A DNA stretch of 64,000 nt from JAVBNT01 sp031551355 (GCA_031551355.1 JAVBNT010000004.1:26812-90811); one strand, 5' to 3'; shown: positions 17,013 through 25,604, numbered from the stretch's first letter. The notes: a model not told the origin generated them from the letters alone. Made by a program: numbers and translations.

Positions 17013-17112
17013 GCCTTCACATCTTCACCGGTTTGAATTGATTTGTATTTTTATAAATTCCCCTCCTCTGGGGGGGTGCTGCAAAGCGGCGGGGTGGTTT
17101 TCCGCCAGGTCA
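17013..17112. repeat. 100-bp dispersed repeat, copy 1
   Basis: Contains ACCGGTTTGAATTGATTT, then an AATTCCCCTCC core and CAAAGCGGCGGGGTGGTTTT. It is nearly identical to the reverse complement of 32605-32703. Similar CCCCGCCGCT/CCCCTCC modules occur in the intergenic DNA of many unrelated bacteria. Confidence 0.7.
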
Positions 17113-17144
17113 ACTTGAATATTCGCTCTCTCGGCGTAGCTCAG

Positions 17145-17346
17145 ACTCAATGTCATTAAGTTAAGGTTTTAAATCTCCGTTTTTGCCATTTTCGTCATTG
17201 CGGGGAGGCACCGACGAAGCAATCCAGAAAAACAAATGCCTGGATTGCCGCGCCTTACAGGCTCGCAATGACGCGTGGAGCGAATTAATTTCGTGATTTC
17301 TGTCACAAATCCAAGAATAGCTTCTCTTAACTTAATGACATTGAGT
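17145..17346. mobile_element. MITE-like element, copy A (202 bp)
   Basis: Terminal inverted repeats ACTCAATGTCATTAAGTTA / TAACTTAATGACATTGAGT are perfect over at least 20 bp. The interior contains GTCATTGCGGGGAGG and its mirror AGGCTCGCAATGAC around CAATCCAG...CTGGATTG. No ORF is present. It splits a copy of the CGTAG-type repeat: left flank CGTAGCTCAG, right flank TCAGACTGCGCTTCG, consistent with insertion and a short target duplication (TCAG). Confidence 0.7.
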
Positions 17347-17553
17347 TCAGACTGCGCTTCGCTTGTCGAAATCAGTATAGACTTGGGCATCTCCATTCAG
17401 CAGAAATTATACCATGAAGTTCTGTTGCTGTCATCGCAAAAATAGTCTTGCGTCTACTACAAAACAAAATTTCGCCCGGAATAAATTCACCGTATTTCGT
17501 TTTTTGATATAATGCTGCGGGATGGTTTTATAGCAGTTTAATTACAAATTGCA

Positions 17554-18477
17554 CTAAAACTCAGTAATATTTATAAAAGGTGAAAAAGTATCCACATCAT
17601 CGGGATTTACAAGACTGTAGACCGGCGCAAAGGCACAGGACAGGGAAAAGGCTACGGCAGTTGTCAAAGAAGACTGCAAATCCCTGCCATTCAGACGCGA
17701 CATTATATAACCGGCAAAAAGCGAATCCCCGCAACAAACGCAAAGTCCGGGAAAAATCTTTGAACTGACAGCCTTGAACGTTTTTCCGGCAGTGAAAAGT
17801 TTTACTCCGCTCGCACCTGCGGAAACAAGAAGTTCCGCGCCTTCAGGAAGGGACACATGCTCTTCAAGCTGCTCCAGTGAATTAATAGGCTCCGCAGAAA
17901 TTCCGGAAAACTCTTTTAAATTAGCCTTAAGAAAAGAATAAGGCAGTTCGGAAACGGTTTTCATATATTTTGCGGACACATCCAGCGCCAGTTTGACGCC
18001 TTTGGCAGCGGTTTTTCCGGCAATGTATGAATAAAATCCGCTATCAAGACCGGCAGGCAAAGAACCGCCGATATAAAGAAGATCGCCTTTATGGCAATGA
18101 AGCAGCACCCAATCGGCAAGCTCCCCAGAGGTTACATTTTCCGGCAACGGCGGTCCGGGATTGTTAATCTTGAAACGCCGCCCGCAGGAATCCTCGAGCA
18201 AATAATTGCGCCTCGTTTCTCCCGACATCCTGAAAGAACTGAAAGAAACGGCTTCCCCACGCAAGAGCTCATGAAGAAGTTTTCCCGAAAGGCCCGATTG
18301 GGTAAAAAGCGCCGTGGAAGGAAATTTAAAGCGGCGCAATATTCTGGCGATGTTAATGCCCTTACCGCCTGAGGAAATAAAGTCCTCCGAAGACTCGGCA
18401 ACGGTATTTTCCTTAAAACCGGGAACCTTCATATAACAGTCAATAGCCGGATTGGGGGTAAAGGCAACAACTCGCAT
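17554..18477 (-). CDS. PfkB-family sugar kinase, 1-phosphofructokinase (FruK/LacC) type
   Basis: A 307-residue ribokinase-fold kinase. The N-terminus VVAFTPNPAIDCYMKV and the SGGKGINIARIL substrate loop are those of the hexose-phosphate (1-phosphofructokinase/tagatose-6-phosphate) branch. SLPAGL lies near residue 150 and the catalytic Asp is in CCGDSLFAG near 250. The usual anion-hole motif is GAGD; here the first two residues are Cys, which is uncommon. No PTS transporter or repressor gene is beside it, so the sugar phosphate is uncertain. The gene is isolated between repeat regions. Confidence 0.85.
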   Translation of the reverse strand: MRVVAFTPNPAIDCYMKVPGFKENTVAESSEDFISSGGKGINIARILRRFKFPSTALFTQSGLSGKLLHELLRGEAVSFSSFRMSGETRRNYLLEDSCGRRFKINNPGPPLPENVTSGELADWVLLHCHKGDLLYIGGSLPAGLDSGFYSYIAGKTAAKGVKLALDVSAKYMKTVSELPYSFLKANLKEFSGISAEPINSLEQLEEHVSLPEGAELLVSAGASGVKLFTAGKTFKAVSSKIFPGLCVCCGDSLFAGYIMSRLNGRDLQSSLTTAVAFSLSCAFAPVYSLVNPDDVDTFSPFINITEF

Positions 18478-18609
18478 ACAATAACCTCATAAACATAGAT
18501 GACACAAATTTACCGAACACAAAACAAGTAAAATATTTTATTCCAGCTCAGAGGCAGAAAGCCTTTTAGGATTATATAGTAAACCACTCCAACATTCAGT
18601 TCAAATAAT

Positions 18610-18744
18610 TATAGTAACATCAAAAATAATGATCATTTCAGCTTTAATTATGGATACCCGCCGGAGTTTATCCTCGTGAAAACGGGGACCTGTATGACAT
18701 CCTTATAGCAATTGAATCATTACGGATTTTTTGATGTTACTATA
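18610..18744 (+). pseudogene. Collapsed insertion-sequence remnant with 17-bp terminal inverted repeats
   Basis: TATAGTAACATCAAAAA (18610-18626) and TTTTTGATGTTACTATA (18728-18744) are perfect inverted repeats. The sequence before the right end reads as a transposase C-terminus, IPAGVYPRENGDLYDILIAI followed by ESLRIF-stop, while the rest of the gene is deleted. A related right end is at 13592-13613. Confidence 0.6.
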
Positions 18745-18760
18745 CCATTTTTGATAATGA

Positions 18761-18798
18761 AAAAGAGCCATCTTATTTTTAATGAGGACGGCCCTTCA
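18761..18798 (-). terminator. Probable EF-G terminator (minus strand)
   Basis: On the minus strand AAGGGCCGTCCTCA folds imperfectly with TAAGATGGCTCTT and is followed by a short T run. It lies about 190 bp beyond the EF-G stop; the intervening DNA is the hairpin repeat. Confidence 0.45.
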
Positions 18799-18854
18799 AT
18801 TTTATCCGAGATGCAGTCAATTGTGTAAGCTTACTGATATATTACATTAAACAA

Positions 18855-18977
18855 ACGGCGTTCAAATTGATGGAGAACCTAAGACAAACATTATTGCGAC
18901 GAGCAGAGCGTAGTCTTTCCTACGTGGCGCGAGCAAAATAATGTTTGGCAACGGTAATTCATCGATTTCAACGCCGT
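18855..18977. repeat. Long imperfect hairpin repeat, copy 2 (conserved-core family)
   Basis: ACGGCGTTCAAATTGATG (from 18855) mirrors CATCGATTTCAACGCCGT (ending 18977). Inner arms AAACATTATT/AATAATGTTT flank the core GACGAGCAGAGCGTAGTC...CTACGTGGCGCGAGC. It sits directly after the EF-G stop codon. Confidence 0.6.
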
Positions 18978-18986
18978 AACTGCAGC

Positions 18987-21065
18987 TTATTTTGCGGCTA
19001 GTTCTTTGGCTTTAAGTGCCTTCAGAACTTCTTCCTGCATTTCACCCGGAAGAGGTTCATACTGATGGAACTCCATGGAAAAATTAGCCCGGCCGCTGCT
19101 TAGGCTTCTTAAAGACGTTGCATAACCAAACATTTCCTTAAGAGGAACCGTTCCGTTTATCTTTTGCGAACCTTTTCTGAAGCGGCGCATGTTGCTGATT
19201 TTTCCGCGTCTTTTATTGACGTCGGCGATTACATCACCAAGATAATCGTCAGGCGAGTTTATTTCCAGTTTCATCACCGGTTCCAGAAGAATCGGAGCCG
19301 CGGATTTAAAAGCTTCCTTAAATGACATTGAGCCTGCAGTCCTGAAAGCCATTTCCGAGGAATCTACAGTATGTGCCGAACCGTCAAGCAATACGACCTT
19401 TACATCGACAACAGGATACTTGGCCAGCACACCCTTTTCCATCGCATCAACAACACCTTTTTCAATTGCCGGTATATATTCCCTGGGAATAACACCGCCT
19501 TTAATCATTTCCACAAACTCAAAGCCCTTGCCGGGATTCGGTTCAATCCTGATTACGCAATGGGCAAAGTGTCCCTTGCCTCCGGACTGTTTGACATATC
19601 TGGTATTAGCATTACCTTCGGTAGTAATTGTTTCCCTGTAGGCAATGGAAGGTTCGCCCGGCTGGACGGTGATACCGAAATCAGTTTTCAAACGGTCGAT
19701 AATTATTTCCAGATGAAGCTCGCCCATTCCGGAAATAATCGCCTCTTCGGTCTCATCGTCAAAATGGAATGTAAACGACGGATCCTCAAGCAGCAGCTTT
19801 TTAAGGGCAATAACAAGTTTATCCCTTTCCTGACGGCTGCCGACTGTGGCCTTGATGCTTATTACCGACGGCGGAATCTGAATATTTTCCAAAATAACCG
19901 GATTGTCGGGATCACAGATAGTATCTCCGGTTGTCGTATACTTCATACCGATAAGTGCTACAATCTCTCCCGCAAAAGCTTCTTCGACTTCTTCCCTGTC
20001 CTTGGCAAAAATTCTTAAAATACGTCCTATACGTTCTTTTTTCTGTTTGCCGGGATTCCAGACCATATCACCGGATTTAATCGAACCCGAATAAATACGC
20101 GTAAAGGTCTGCTGGCCTACATACGGATCATGAATGATTTTAAAAGCCAGAGCCGAAAACGGAGACGAAACCGAAGGCTGACGGGCCTGTGTTTTTTCAC
20201 GGTCATCGGGATTAAAGCCGATTATTTCGCCTTTATCCTTCGGTGACGGAAGATACGCAACCACGGCGTCAAGCAACGGTTGGATACCAATATTTCTATA
20301 AGCAGCCCCACAAAATACCGGCGTAATCAGCGAACGCAACACACAGTCACGCGTCACACGGTGTATCAGTTCTTCGGAGATTTCTTTTTCCTCAAGAAAG
20401 AGAGTCAATAGCTCATCATCAAACTCGGCGATTTTTTCAATCAGCAAAGCCCTGTATTTCCGAGCTTCGTCAAGTTTTTCCGACGGAATATCAGCAGTCG
20501 ACGATACCCCTTTATCAAAAGTCAAAAGCTTCATGGATACAAGGTCAACAACACCTTTGAGCTCATCTTGGCCATACCAGGGAATCTGATAACGGATCGG
20601 ATTTGCCTCCAGACGTTCATCCATCATTGAGATACAACGGTCAAAATCAGCACCCTCAAGATCCATTTTATTTATAAATGCTATGCGCGGAATACCGAAC
20701 CTGTGCGCCTGATTCCAGACTGTTTCCGACTGCGGCTGAACACCGCCGACGGCACAAAAGACGGAAACAACTCCGTCAAGAACCCTGAGCGATCTTTCGA
20801 CTTCAAGCATAAAATCGACGTGACCGGGTGTATCAATAAGATTTAAGGTGTGATCGTTCCAGTGGCTGCAAACTGCTGCCGAGGCAATTGTAATTCCCCG
20901 CTCCTGTTCCTGTTTCATAAAGTCCATCGTCGCCTGTCCATTATGAACTTCACCGACTTTCCTTAAAAAACCGGTATAAAAAAGTATACGCTCGGACACC
21001 GTTGTTTTGCCAGCATCAATATGAGCAATAATGCCGAAATTTCTGATTCTAATAAGATTTACCAT
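18987..21065 (-). CDS. fusA: Elongation factor G
   Basis: A 692-residue GTPase that drives ribosomal translocation. G1 is AHIDAGKTT (residues 14-22), G2 lies in the EQERGITI segment, G3 is DTPGHVDF and G4 is NKMD. Domains II-V follow, with GMGELHLEI in domain III and the family's SGGKGHFAHC in domain IV. The start at 21065 is chosen because AGGAG lies 8 nt upstream and the protein begins MVNLIRIRNFGIIAHID; a longer in-frame ORF to 21200 only adds non-homologous residues. It is not next to rpsL/rpsG, so it is either a relocated fusA or a paralogue. Confidence 0.95.
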   Translation of the reverse strand: MVNLIRIRNFGIIAHIDAGKTTVSERILFYTGFLRKVGEVHNGQATMDFMKQEQERGITIASAAVCSHWNDHTLNLIDTPGHVDFMLEVERSLRVLDGVVSVFCAVGGVQPQSETVWNQAHRFGIPRIAFINKMDLEGADFDRCISMMDERLEANPIRYQIPWYGQDELKGVVDLVSMKLLTFDKGVSSTADIPSEKLDEARKYRALLIEKIAEFDDELLTLFLEEKEISEELIHRVTRDCVLRSLITPVFCGAAYRNIGIQPLLDAVVAYLPSPKDKGEIIGFNPDDREKTQARQPSVSSPFSALAFKIIHDPYVGQQTFTRIYSGSIKSGDMVWNPGKQKKERIGRILRIFAKDREEVEEAFAGEIVALIGMKYTTTGDTICDPDNPVILENIQIPPSVISIKATVGSRQERDKLVIALKKLLLEDPSFTFHFDDETEEAIISGMGELHLEIIIDRLKTDFGITVQPGEPSIAYRETITTEGNANTRYVKQSGGKGHFAHCVIRIEPNPGKGFEFVEMIKGGVIPREYIPAIEKGVVDAMEKGVLAKYPVVDVKVVLLDGSAHTVDSSEMAFRTAGSMSFKEAFKSAAPILLEPVMKLEINSPDDYLGDVIADVNKRRGKISNMRRFRKGSQKINGTVPLKEMFGYATSLRSLSSGRANFSMEFHQYEPLPGEMQEEVLKALKAKELAAK

Positions 21066-21221
21066 AAAAAAACTCCTAAAAAAATAACCGTAAACAAAGC
21101 CGCAAAGGATTTGGTTACGCCCCCTTAATATAAAGTCAAGGCGGCAAGGGCCGCACTGTAAAAACTTAAGAAAAGGGTAAAATACATTGCTGAAACACAT
21201 CGTTTTAACAACAATGTATTA

Positions 21222-21249
21222 GTATTACATTTTAAAGTCGCCATGTCAA
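21222..21249 (-). promoter_or_regulatory. Probable EF-G promoter
   Basis: On the minus strand TTGACA (21249-21244), 16-nt spacer, TAATAC (21227-21222), about 155 nt upstream of the chosen start. Confidence 0.5.
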
Positions 21250-21291
21250 GAGATTAAAATAAAAAAATCCTCATTTTTTTAAAAATATATA

Positions 21292-21320
21292 TTGACAGTC
21301 ATCTTAAGCTATGATAAAAT
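21292..21320 (+). promoter_or_regulatory. tRNA-Ile/tRNA-Ala promoter
   Basis: TTGACA (21292-21297), 17-nt spacer, TAAAAT (21315-21320), 14 nt before the first tRNA base. Confidence 0.8.
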
Positions 21321-21333
21321 ACCTGAAGTTGAC

Positions 21334-21407
<74 letters not shown>

Positions 21408-21441
21408 TCACTCCAGGACCAAAGGTCCTTTAATATAGATT

Positions 21442-21514
21442 GGGGCTGTAGCTCAGCTGGGAGAGCGCCTGCCTTGCACGTAGGAAGTCGTCGGTTCGAG
21501 CCCGTCCAGCTCCA
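21442..21514 (+). tRNA. tRNA-Ala (anticodon TGC)
   Basis: A 73-nt cloverleaf. Anticodon loop CTTGCAC, acceptor GGGGCTG/CAGCTCC with the G3:U70 wobble pair that identifies alanine tRNAs. CCA is not encoded. The Ile-Ala pair lies outside any rRNA operon here. Confidence 0.97.
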
Positions 21515-21517
21515 CTT

Positions 21518-21569
21518 AATAGAATAAACCTGAACACATCACAGACACCGTGTTCAGGTTTATTCTATT
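21518..21569 (+). terminator. Terminator of the Ile-Ala tRNA unit
   Basis: Perfect 20-bp stem (21518-21537 with 21550-21569) followed by TTTATTT. Confidence 0.9.
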
Positions 21570-21645
21570 TTATTTAAAAGGAAAATACAAAAATGCGGAA
21601 AAATAGAGCAATATAACAATATTTAAAGTATAGCGAGGAAATTCC

Positions 21646-22548
21646 GTGATAGAATCCGACAGGCTGCTCATCCTTTTAAATATCAAAAGCATCACCGAAA
21701 AATCCATACATACACTTGAAGGGATGCTTAACGGCATCAGCATCGACGATGAACTAAGTGAAACGGAGATTGAAAATATAAATGCCTGGCTCAATGAAAA
21801 CAGAAAACTGTCCAACAGACACCCTTTCAACGAGCTGATTCCCAAACTGGAATCGTCAATATACGGCAAAAACTTAAGTGAAGAAGAAAAAGAAGACATT
21901 ATCTGGGTCTGCAAAAATCTAACCGGAAAAAATAAATTCTATAATCTTGTTGTATCAGACATTCAAAGGCTGCATGGGATACTGAGCGGCATTCTGCTTG
22001 ACGACAAAATAACTCATCAGGAACTTGACGGACTGATTGAGTGGCTGGAGCAAAATAAGCATCTGGCAAGCACATATCCATATGACGAAATTTATGCCAT
22101 CGTTTCGGGTGTAATCAAAGACAGAAAAGTAACCAGACAGGAAGAAAATTTCCTGAAACTCTACTTTGCACAGTTCAGCGAAATTATTCCGACTGTAACT
22201 GCAGACCCCCAGGAACTGGATGAGTTAAAACAACAGATAAAAAAAGTCGGTATCTGTGCAATAGAGCCGCAAATAAAATTCCGCGGCAAGATGTTCTGCT
22301 TTACGGGAGAATCTATTATTGCCTACAGGGATGAAATGGAGCGGCAGGTAACAAGGCTCGGGGGTATATGCAAAAACTTCATCTCCAAAGAAATAGATTA
22401 TCTCGTTGTCGGTAATGAAGGAAATCCCTGCTGGGCATTTTCATGTTACGGCAGAAAAATAGAAAAAGCAATGGAACTGCGGAAAAAAGGCACTAAAATC
22501 AGGATAATAAATGAAAATGATTTCTGGAAGGCAGCCCGATCTTTATGA
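21646..22548 (+). CDS. BRCT-domain protein with helical N-terminal repeats
   Basis: A 300-residue protein. Residues about 1-190 are helical and contain three similar segments (each with an LEGMLNGI/LHGILSGI/AIVSGVIKD-like core followed by an acidic turn and ...WLEQNKHL), reminiscent of TerB-like repeats. Residues about 215-300 form a BRCT domain like that of bacterial DNA ligase: FRGKMFCFTGES, a basic LGGICKNFISKEIDYLVVG strand and a terminal W. BRCT domains bind phosphoproteins or DNA ends; such stand-alone bacterial proteins are uncharacterised. It starts with GTG preceded by GAGGAAA. It is probably a single gene, 76 bp after the tRNA terminator. Confidence 0.78.
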   Translation: MIESDRLLILLNIKSITEKSIHTLEGMLNGISIDDELSETEIENINAWLNENRKLSNRHPFNELIPKLESSIYGKNLSEEEKEDIIWVCKNLTGKNKFYNLVVSDIQRLHGILSGILLDDKITHQELDGLIEWLEQNKHLASTYPYDEIYAIVSGVIKDRKVTRQEENFLKLYFAQFSEIIPTVTADPQELDELKQQIKKVGICAIEPQIKFRGKMFCFTGESIIAYRDEMERQVTRLGGICKNFISKEIDYLVVGNEGNPCWAFSCYGRKIEKAMELRKKGTKIRIINENDFWKAARSL

Positions 22549-22608
22549 GAATCAGAACACTCCGGCAAAAAATAATTTGTCAAGTCCCATAAATTCAGGG
22601 CATTTTTA

Positions 22609-22710
22609 CCCGGTATTGAAGGTTTGAGATTGGTATAAAAAGAATTAATAAAAATATCATCTATTCATCGGAATTTTAGCCGACAAAATATACCTTCAAT
22701 ACAAACCGGG
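22609..22710. repeat. Inverted repeat upstream of the DUF3795 gene
   Basis: CCCGGTATTGAAGGT (22609-22623) is mirrored by ACCTTCAATACAAACCGGG (22692-22710), with a 4-nt insertion in the right arm. The span has no ORF and could be a small mobile or regulatory element. Confidence 0.45.
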
Positions 22711-22730
22711 GGAAAAGAGGGCACATTTTT

Positions 22731-23174
22731 ATGAAAATGCCTGATATTATTGAAGAAACCATGTTTGCTACCTGTGGAATGAACTGTATTGCCTGCTATA
22801 AACACATCGCGGCAAGGAATTACGGTAAACCGTGCCGCGGATGCTTTGATGAACCACAGGGAATAAGCTTCGATTCAGGGAAACTGACGGTATGTCACGA
22901 ATGCGATATCAAAAATTGCGCAAAAGAAAAAAAACTTAAATATTGTTACGAATGCAAAGATTTTCCATGCAAAATACTGGCGCGCATGGAGAACAGCTAT
23001 AACGAAAGATACGACGAAAGTATAATAGAAAACAGCATCACCGTTAAAGAGCATGGGATTGAAAAATTTATGGAGTCACAGCGTGAAAAATGGATATGCC
23101 CCAAATGCGGCGGCATAATATCAATTCATGACTTCTACTGCAGCGAATGCGGCAGCGGATTCGTAAAAGAATAA
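22731..23174 (+). CDS. DUF3795-type Cys-rich protein with C-terminal zinc ribbon
   Basis: A 147-residue protein. The N-terminal part (CGMNCIACYKH...CRGC...CHECDIKNCAKEKKLKYCYEC...FPC) has the closely spaced Cys pattern of DUF3795, a family of unknown function common in anaerobes. The last 30 residues add a classical zinc ribbon (CPKCGG...CSECGS). Metal or Fe-S binding is expected. Its stop is 3 bp from the convergent stop of the next gene. Confidence 0.75.
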   Translation: MKMPDIIEETMFATCGMNCIACYKHIAARNYGKPCRGCFDEPQGISFDSGKLTVCHECDIKNCAKEKKLKYCYECKDFPCKILARMENSYNERYDESIIENSITVKEHGIEKFMESQREKWICPKCGGIISIHDFYCSECGSGFVKE

Positions 23175-23177
23175 AAA

Positions 23178-24485
23178 CTAATACATCAAAATATCATCAA
23201 TTTTCGACAGCGGAACGGCATAGAACCTTATCGGCCCGTTACACCCGCAAGGCAGGCTGAATATATAAGATTTAAACAGAGAATGGTTCCTGGGGACACG
23301 TTCATTTTCGAAAATCCATGCACGGTGTGCTTCCTGTGAAGACAGCATAATCTCATCAGGAAACATTATTTTTGCGAATAAACTATAAATAGCCGCGACA
23401 TCACCGCTTACCGACAAATCTCTGGGAACCTCTTTTAAAACAGCCAGGGAACGGCCTCCTGCGGCCGATGCCATTAAAACAACCGATTCATCATGCCCTG
23501 TATCATTGATAATACATAGATCCAGAAAGTAAACAACGCCAAAATTGCCGACGGCTTTTTGTATGTAAAGACCGGGAGACGGCAAACTGTCATAATATTC
23601 ACCTGGGTTACATGACGAATATATACCCTGAGTGGCACTGGCTATTTCAGCATAGGAAATCTCCGACAGCCGGTATGAAAACTCGCCCCTCAGCTCCGTA
23701 TAGTCGAAATAGCCTCTGACTCTTTGAATCGTTTCCGACGATTCATGCAAAAGCGGATCTACGGCAAGCGGAACCGATAAAATATCATCACCGGCAACAA
23801 AACGCTCCTTTCCGGCTGAGACGGCCACGACCACAGTTACGTCAGCAGGCGTCCCATCTTCGCAGGCAGACAGGAAATCGCTCATAAAACTTAATGTCTC
23901 ACCGTTATTAAAAGGAAGCGGTAAAACAAATTTTTCACCCGGATCTATTTTAAAAGTTCCTTCACCGTAACTCTGCGGCAACAGCCATCTTATAAAAGCA
24001 TTTCTCCCGGCCACAGCCGGATCGCTTGACATAGTCTCTAAAGATGGTACAATCCTGCCGTCCGGCCTGAATTCAAGCGTAGACGTTCTCAAACTGCTTA
24101 TATATACGGGCCGGTTATTGTTATTTACAAAAATGATATTCATATCGGCATTTATGCCAAGCATATTCTGATGGTGGAGCAAAATACGGAAATAACCGCC
24201 GGTATAAGCTCTGAAAACATAGCAAGGCAGCTTTTCTTCAGAGAAACTTTCAGGTGAATTACTGAATAAAAAAAAATTTTTCGAAGACAACTTCTCGAGT
24301 TTTTTGTCCGGCATTATCTGACGCCCGAATTTAGGTTTTATCCATACGGTTGTGCCATGAGGAATCCATTTATAAAAAGCCGGACTCTTGGATGAGTAAT
24401 GGTAAATGCCCAAATTAAAAAAGATTGCCGTTAAGGCAAACATAAAAATATAAAAGAAAACAGTTCTGTAAAAATATTTAAACAT
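23178..24485 (-). CDS. Hypothetical membrane-anchored protein, 435 residues
   Basis: Not recognised. One N-terminal membrane helix (residues about 9-28) anchors a 400-residue extracytoplasmic part rich in beta-type sequence. Visible features are a GGYFRILLHHQNMLGINADMN segment and a C-terminal YIFSLPCGCNGPIRFYAVPL stretch with two close Cys residues. No catalytic motif is evident. It may serve in the cell envelope. It is transcribed alone and ends against the DUF3795 gene. Confidence 0.65.
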   Translation of the reverse strand: MFKYFYRTVFFYIFMFALTAIFFNLGIYHYSSKSPAFYKWIPHGTTVWIKPKFGRQIMPDKKLEKLSSKNFFLFSNSPESFSEEKLPCYVFRAYTGGYFRILLHHQNMLGINADMNIIFVNNNNRPVYISSLRTSTLEFRPDGRIVPSLETMSSDPAVAGRNAFIRWLLPQSYGEGTFKIDPGEKFVLPLPFNNGETLSFMSDFLSACEDGTPADVTVVVAVSAGKERFVAGDDILSVPLAVDPLLHESSETIQRVRGYFDYTELRGEFSYRLSEISYAEIASATQGIYSSCNPGEYYDSLPSPGLYIQKAVGNFGVVYFLDLCIINDTGHDESVVLMASAAGGRSLAVLKEVPRDLSVSGDVAAIYSLFAKIMFPDEIMLSSQEAHRAWIFENERVPRNHSLFKSYIFSLPCGCNGPIRFYAVPLSKIDDILMY

Positions 24486-24650
24486 ACACCCGGTATTATA
24501 TTATTTAGACATCGTAACGTCAAAATAATAAATACGGCATGTGATAAAAATGACCTGCACAAAAGTATTCCCAACAAAGAATAAGCTGAGAACAGGGGAA
24601 TAAATTCTCGCGAAGCAACATATCATCATACTTTATTCCGGTTGTCATCG

Positions 24651-25010
24651 AAAAACAAGGTCAGGCAAGACGAGCGGAGCATAGTCTTCTCTCAATGCGG
24701 AGCGAGAACCGGAGAGCCAGATGACATATCACCGCAGTTTCCTTATAAAATTAAATTTGTTCAAAACAAGGTCAGACGGCGGCGGACGATTGTGCCTTGA
24801 GCTAAGCGTAGAAATACTACGCGTGCGAAAGACATCAATCGATCCGACAGCGTATCACCGCAGTTTTCCTTACAAAAAATTAAATTTGTTCAAAACAAGG
24901 TCAGACGATGGCAGACGATGGCGCATTGAGCTAAGCGTAGAAATACTACGCGTGCGAGATGTGACAATCGAGCCGACGGCGTATCACCGCAGTTTTCAAC
25001 AAATTTAAAA
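24651..25010. repeat. Tandem array of CGTAG-core repeat units
   Basis: AAAACAAGG marks unit starts at 24652, 24763 and 24892 (periods 111 and 129 bp), and TATCACCGCAGTTTT marks the unit ends at about 24726, 24855 and 24981. The last two units are nearly identical. Each contains a GCGTAG-AAATA-CTACGC hairpin or the core GAGCGGAGCATAGTC. A 95-codon ORF across it (24721-25008) is simply the translated repeat and is not considered a gene. Confidence 0.75.
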
Positions 25011-25018
25011 AATGACTA

Positions 25019-25047
25019 TTGCAGAGGAATTAGCTTTGTGCTATAAT
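25019..25047 (+). promoter_or_regulatory. rpmB promoter
   Basis: TTGCAG (25019-25024), 17-nt spacer ending TGC, TATAAT (25042-25047), an extended -10 promoter about 60 nt before rpmB and directly downstream of the tandem repeat. Confidence 0.8.
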
Positions 25048-25108
25048 GTTGGAGCTTTATATTAAGTTATCAAACTGCCCTGACAGGTGGAATTGAGGAG
25101 GAATAGAT

Positions 25109-25306
25109 ATGTCGGTTATATGTGAAAACTGCGGCAAAGGACCGTTAAGCGGAAATAACGTAAGCCACTCAAACAGAAAAACAAGACGCAGATGGCTTCC
25201 AAATCTCCAGAAAGTTACTCTTCAGCTTAGCTCCGGAGTTACAAAAAGCGTAAAAATTTGCACAAGATGCCTGAGAACATTCAACAAAAAAGGTATACTT
25301 GTATAA
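25109..25306 (+). CDS. rpmB: 50S ribosomal protein L28
   Basis: A 65-residue protein of the large subunit. It has the L28 pattern: a short N-terminal CENCGKGPLSGNNVSHSNRK segment, RRWLPNLQKV in the middle and a C-terminal CTRCLRTF. The CxxC pairs form the zinc-binding (C+) version. GAGGAGGAA lies 6-8 nt before the ATG. Transcribed alone from the promoter at 25019 and ended by a strong terminator. Confidence 0.97.
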   Translation: MSVICENCGKGPLSGNNVSHSNRKTRRRWLPNLQKVTLQLSSGVTKSVKICTRCLRTFNKKGILV

Positions 25307-25316
25307 CAGTTAAAGC

Positions 25317-25378
25317 CCGGTAAAATAAAAAACTGCCTTGACAAACTAAAGTTTTCAGGCAGTTTTTTATTTTACCGG
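25317..25378. terminator. Strong rpmB terminator
   Basis: A 21-bp perfect stem whose left arm starts CCGGTAAAATAAAAAACTG (25317) and whose right arm ends TTTTATTTTACCGG (25378). A T run is available on both strands, so it may work bidirectionally and also stop the convergent exporter gene. Confidence 0.9.
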
Positions 25379-25421
25379 ACAGGCAGCCAAATCTATGCGG
25401 TTCAGACGCAAAGGAAGTGGG

Positions 25422-25604
25422 ATGTCTGCAAATATTGTGGAAAAACTAATGAACGACCTGTTTGACCGGGTTAAAAAAAGCAAAATGCAGCCACTAATAA
25501 AAAGCCGCATACTCAAAGCAAATTGCCTAGGCCTTCCCCACCCTCTCAACCTTGGCATAATTAACCCCAACCATTACCATGACAATCCCTATAATTTGCA
25601 GTAA
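25422..25604 (+). other. Doubtful 60-codon ORF between rpmB and the exporter gene
   Basis: AAAGGAAG precedes an ATG at 25422. The first 34 codons read like a protein (MSANIVEKLMNDLFDRV...), but the rest runs antisense through the end of the exporter gene. It may be a fragment of a lost gene. No family resemblance. Confidence 0.2.

Noticed and set aside
21066..21200. N-terminal extension of EF-G
   Set aside because: AGGAG and the conserved start IRNFGIIAHID place the start at 21065; the extension is not homologous.
24721..25008. 95-codon ORF made of two similar halves
   Set aside because: It is the translation of the tandem DNA repeat, has no ribosome site, and repeat units elsewhere are not in frame.
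24651..25010. Possible CRISPR array
   Set aside because: Units are 111-129 bp with similarity throughout; there are no short identical repeats with unique spacers and no cas genes in the window.
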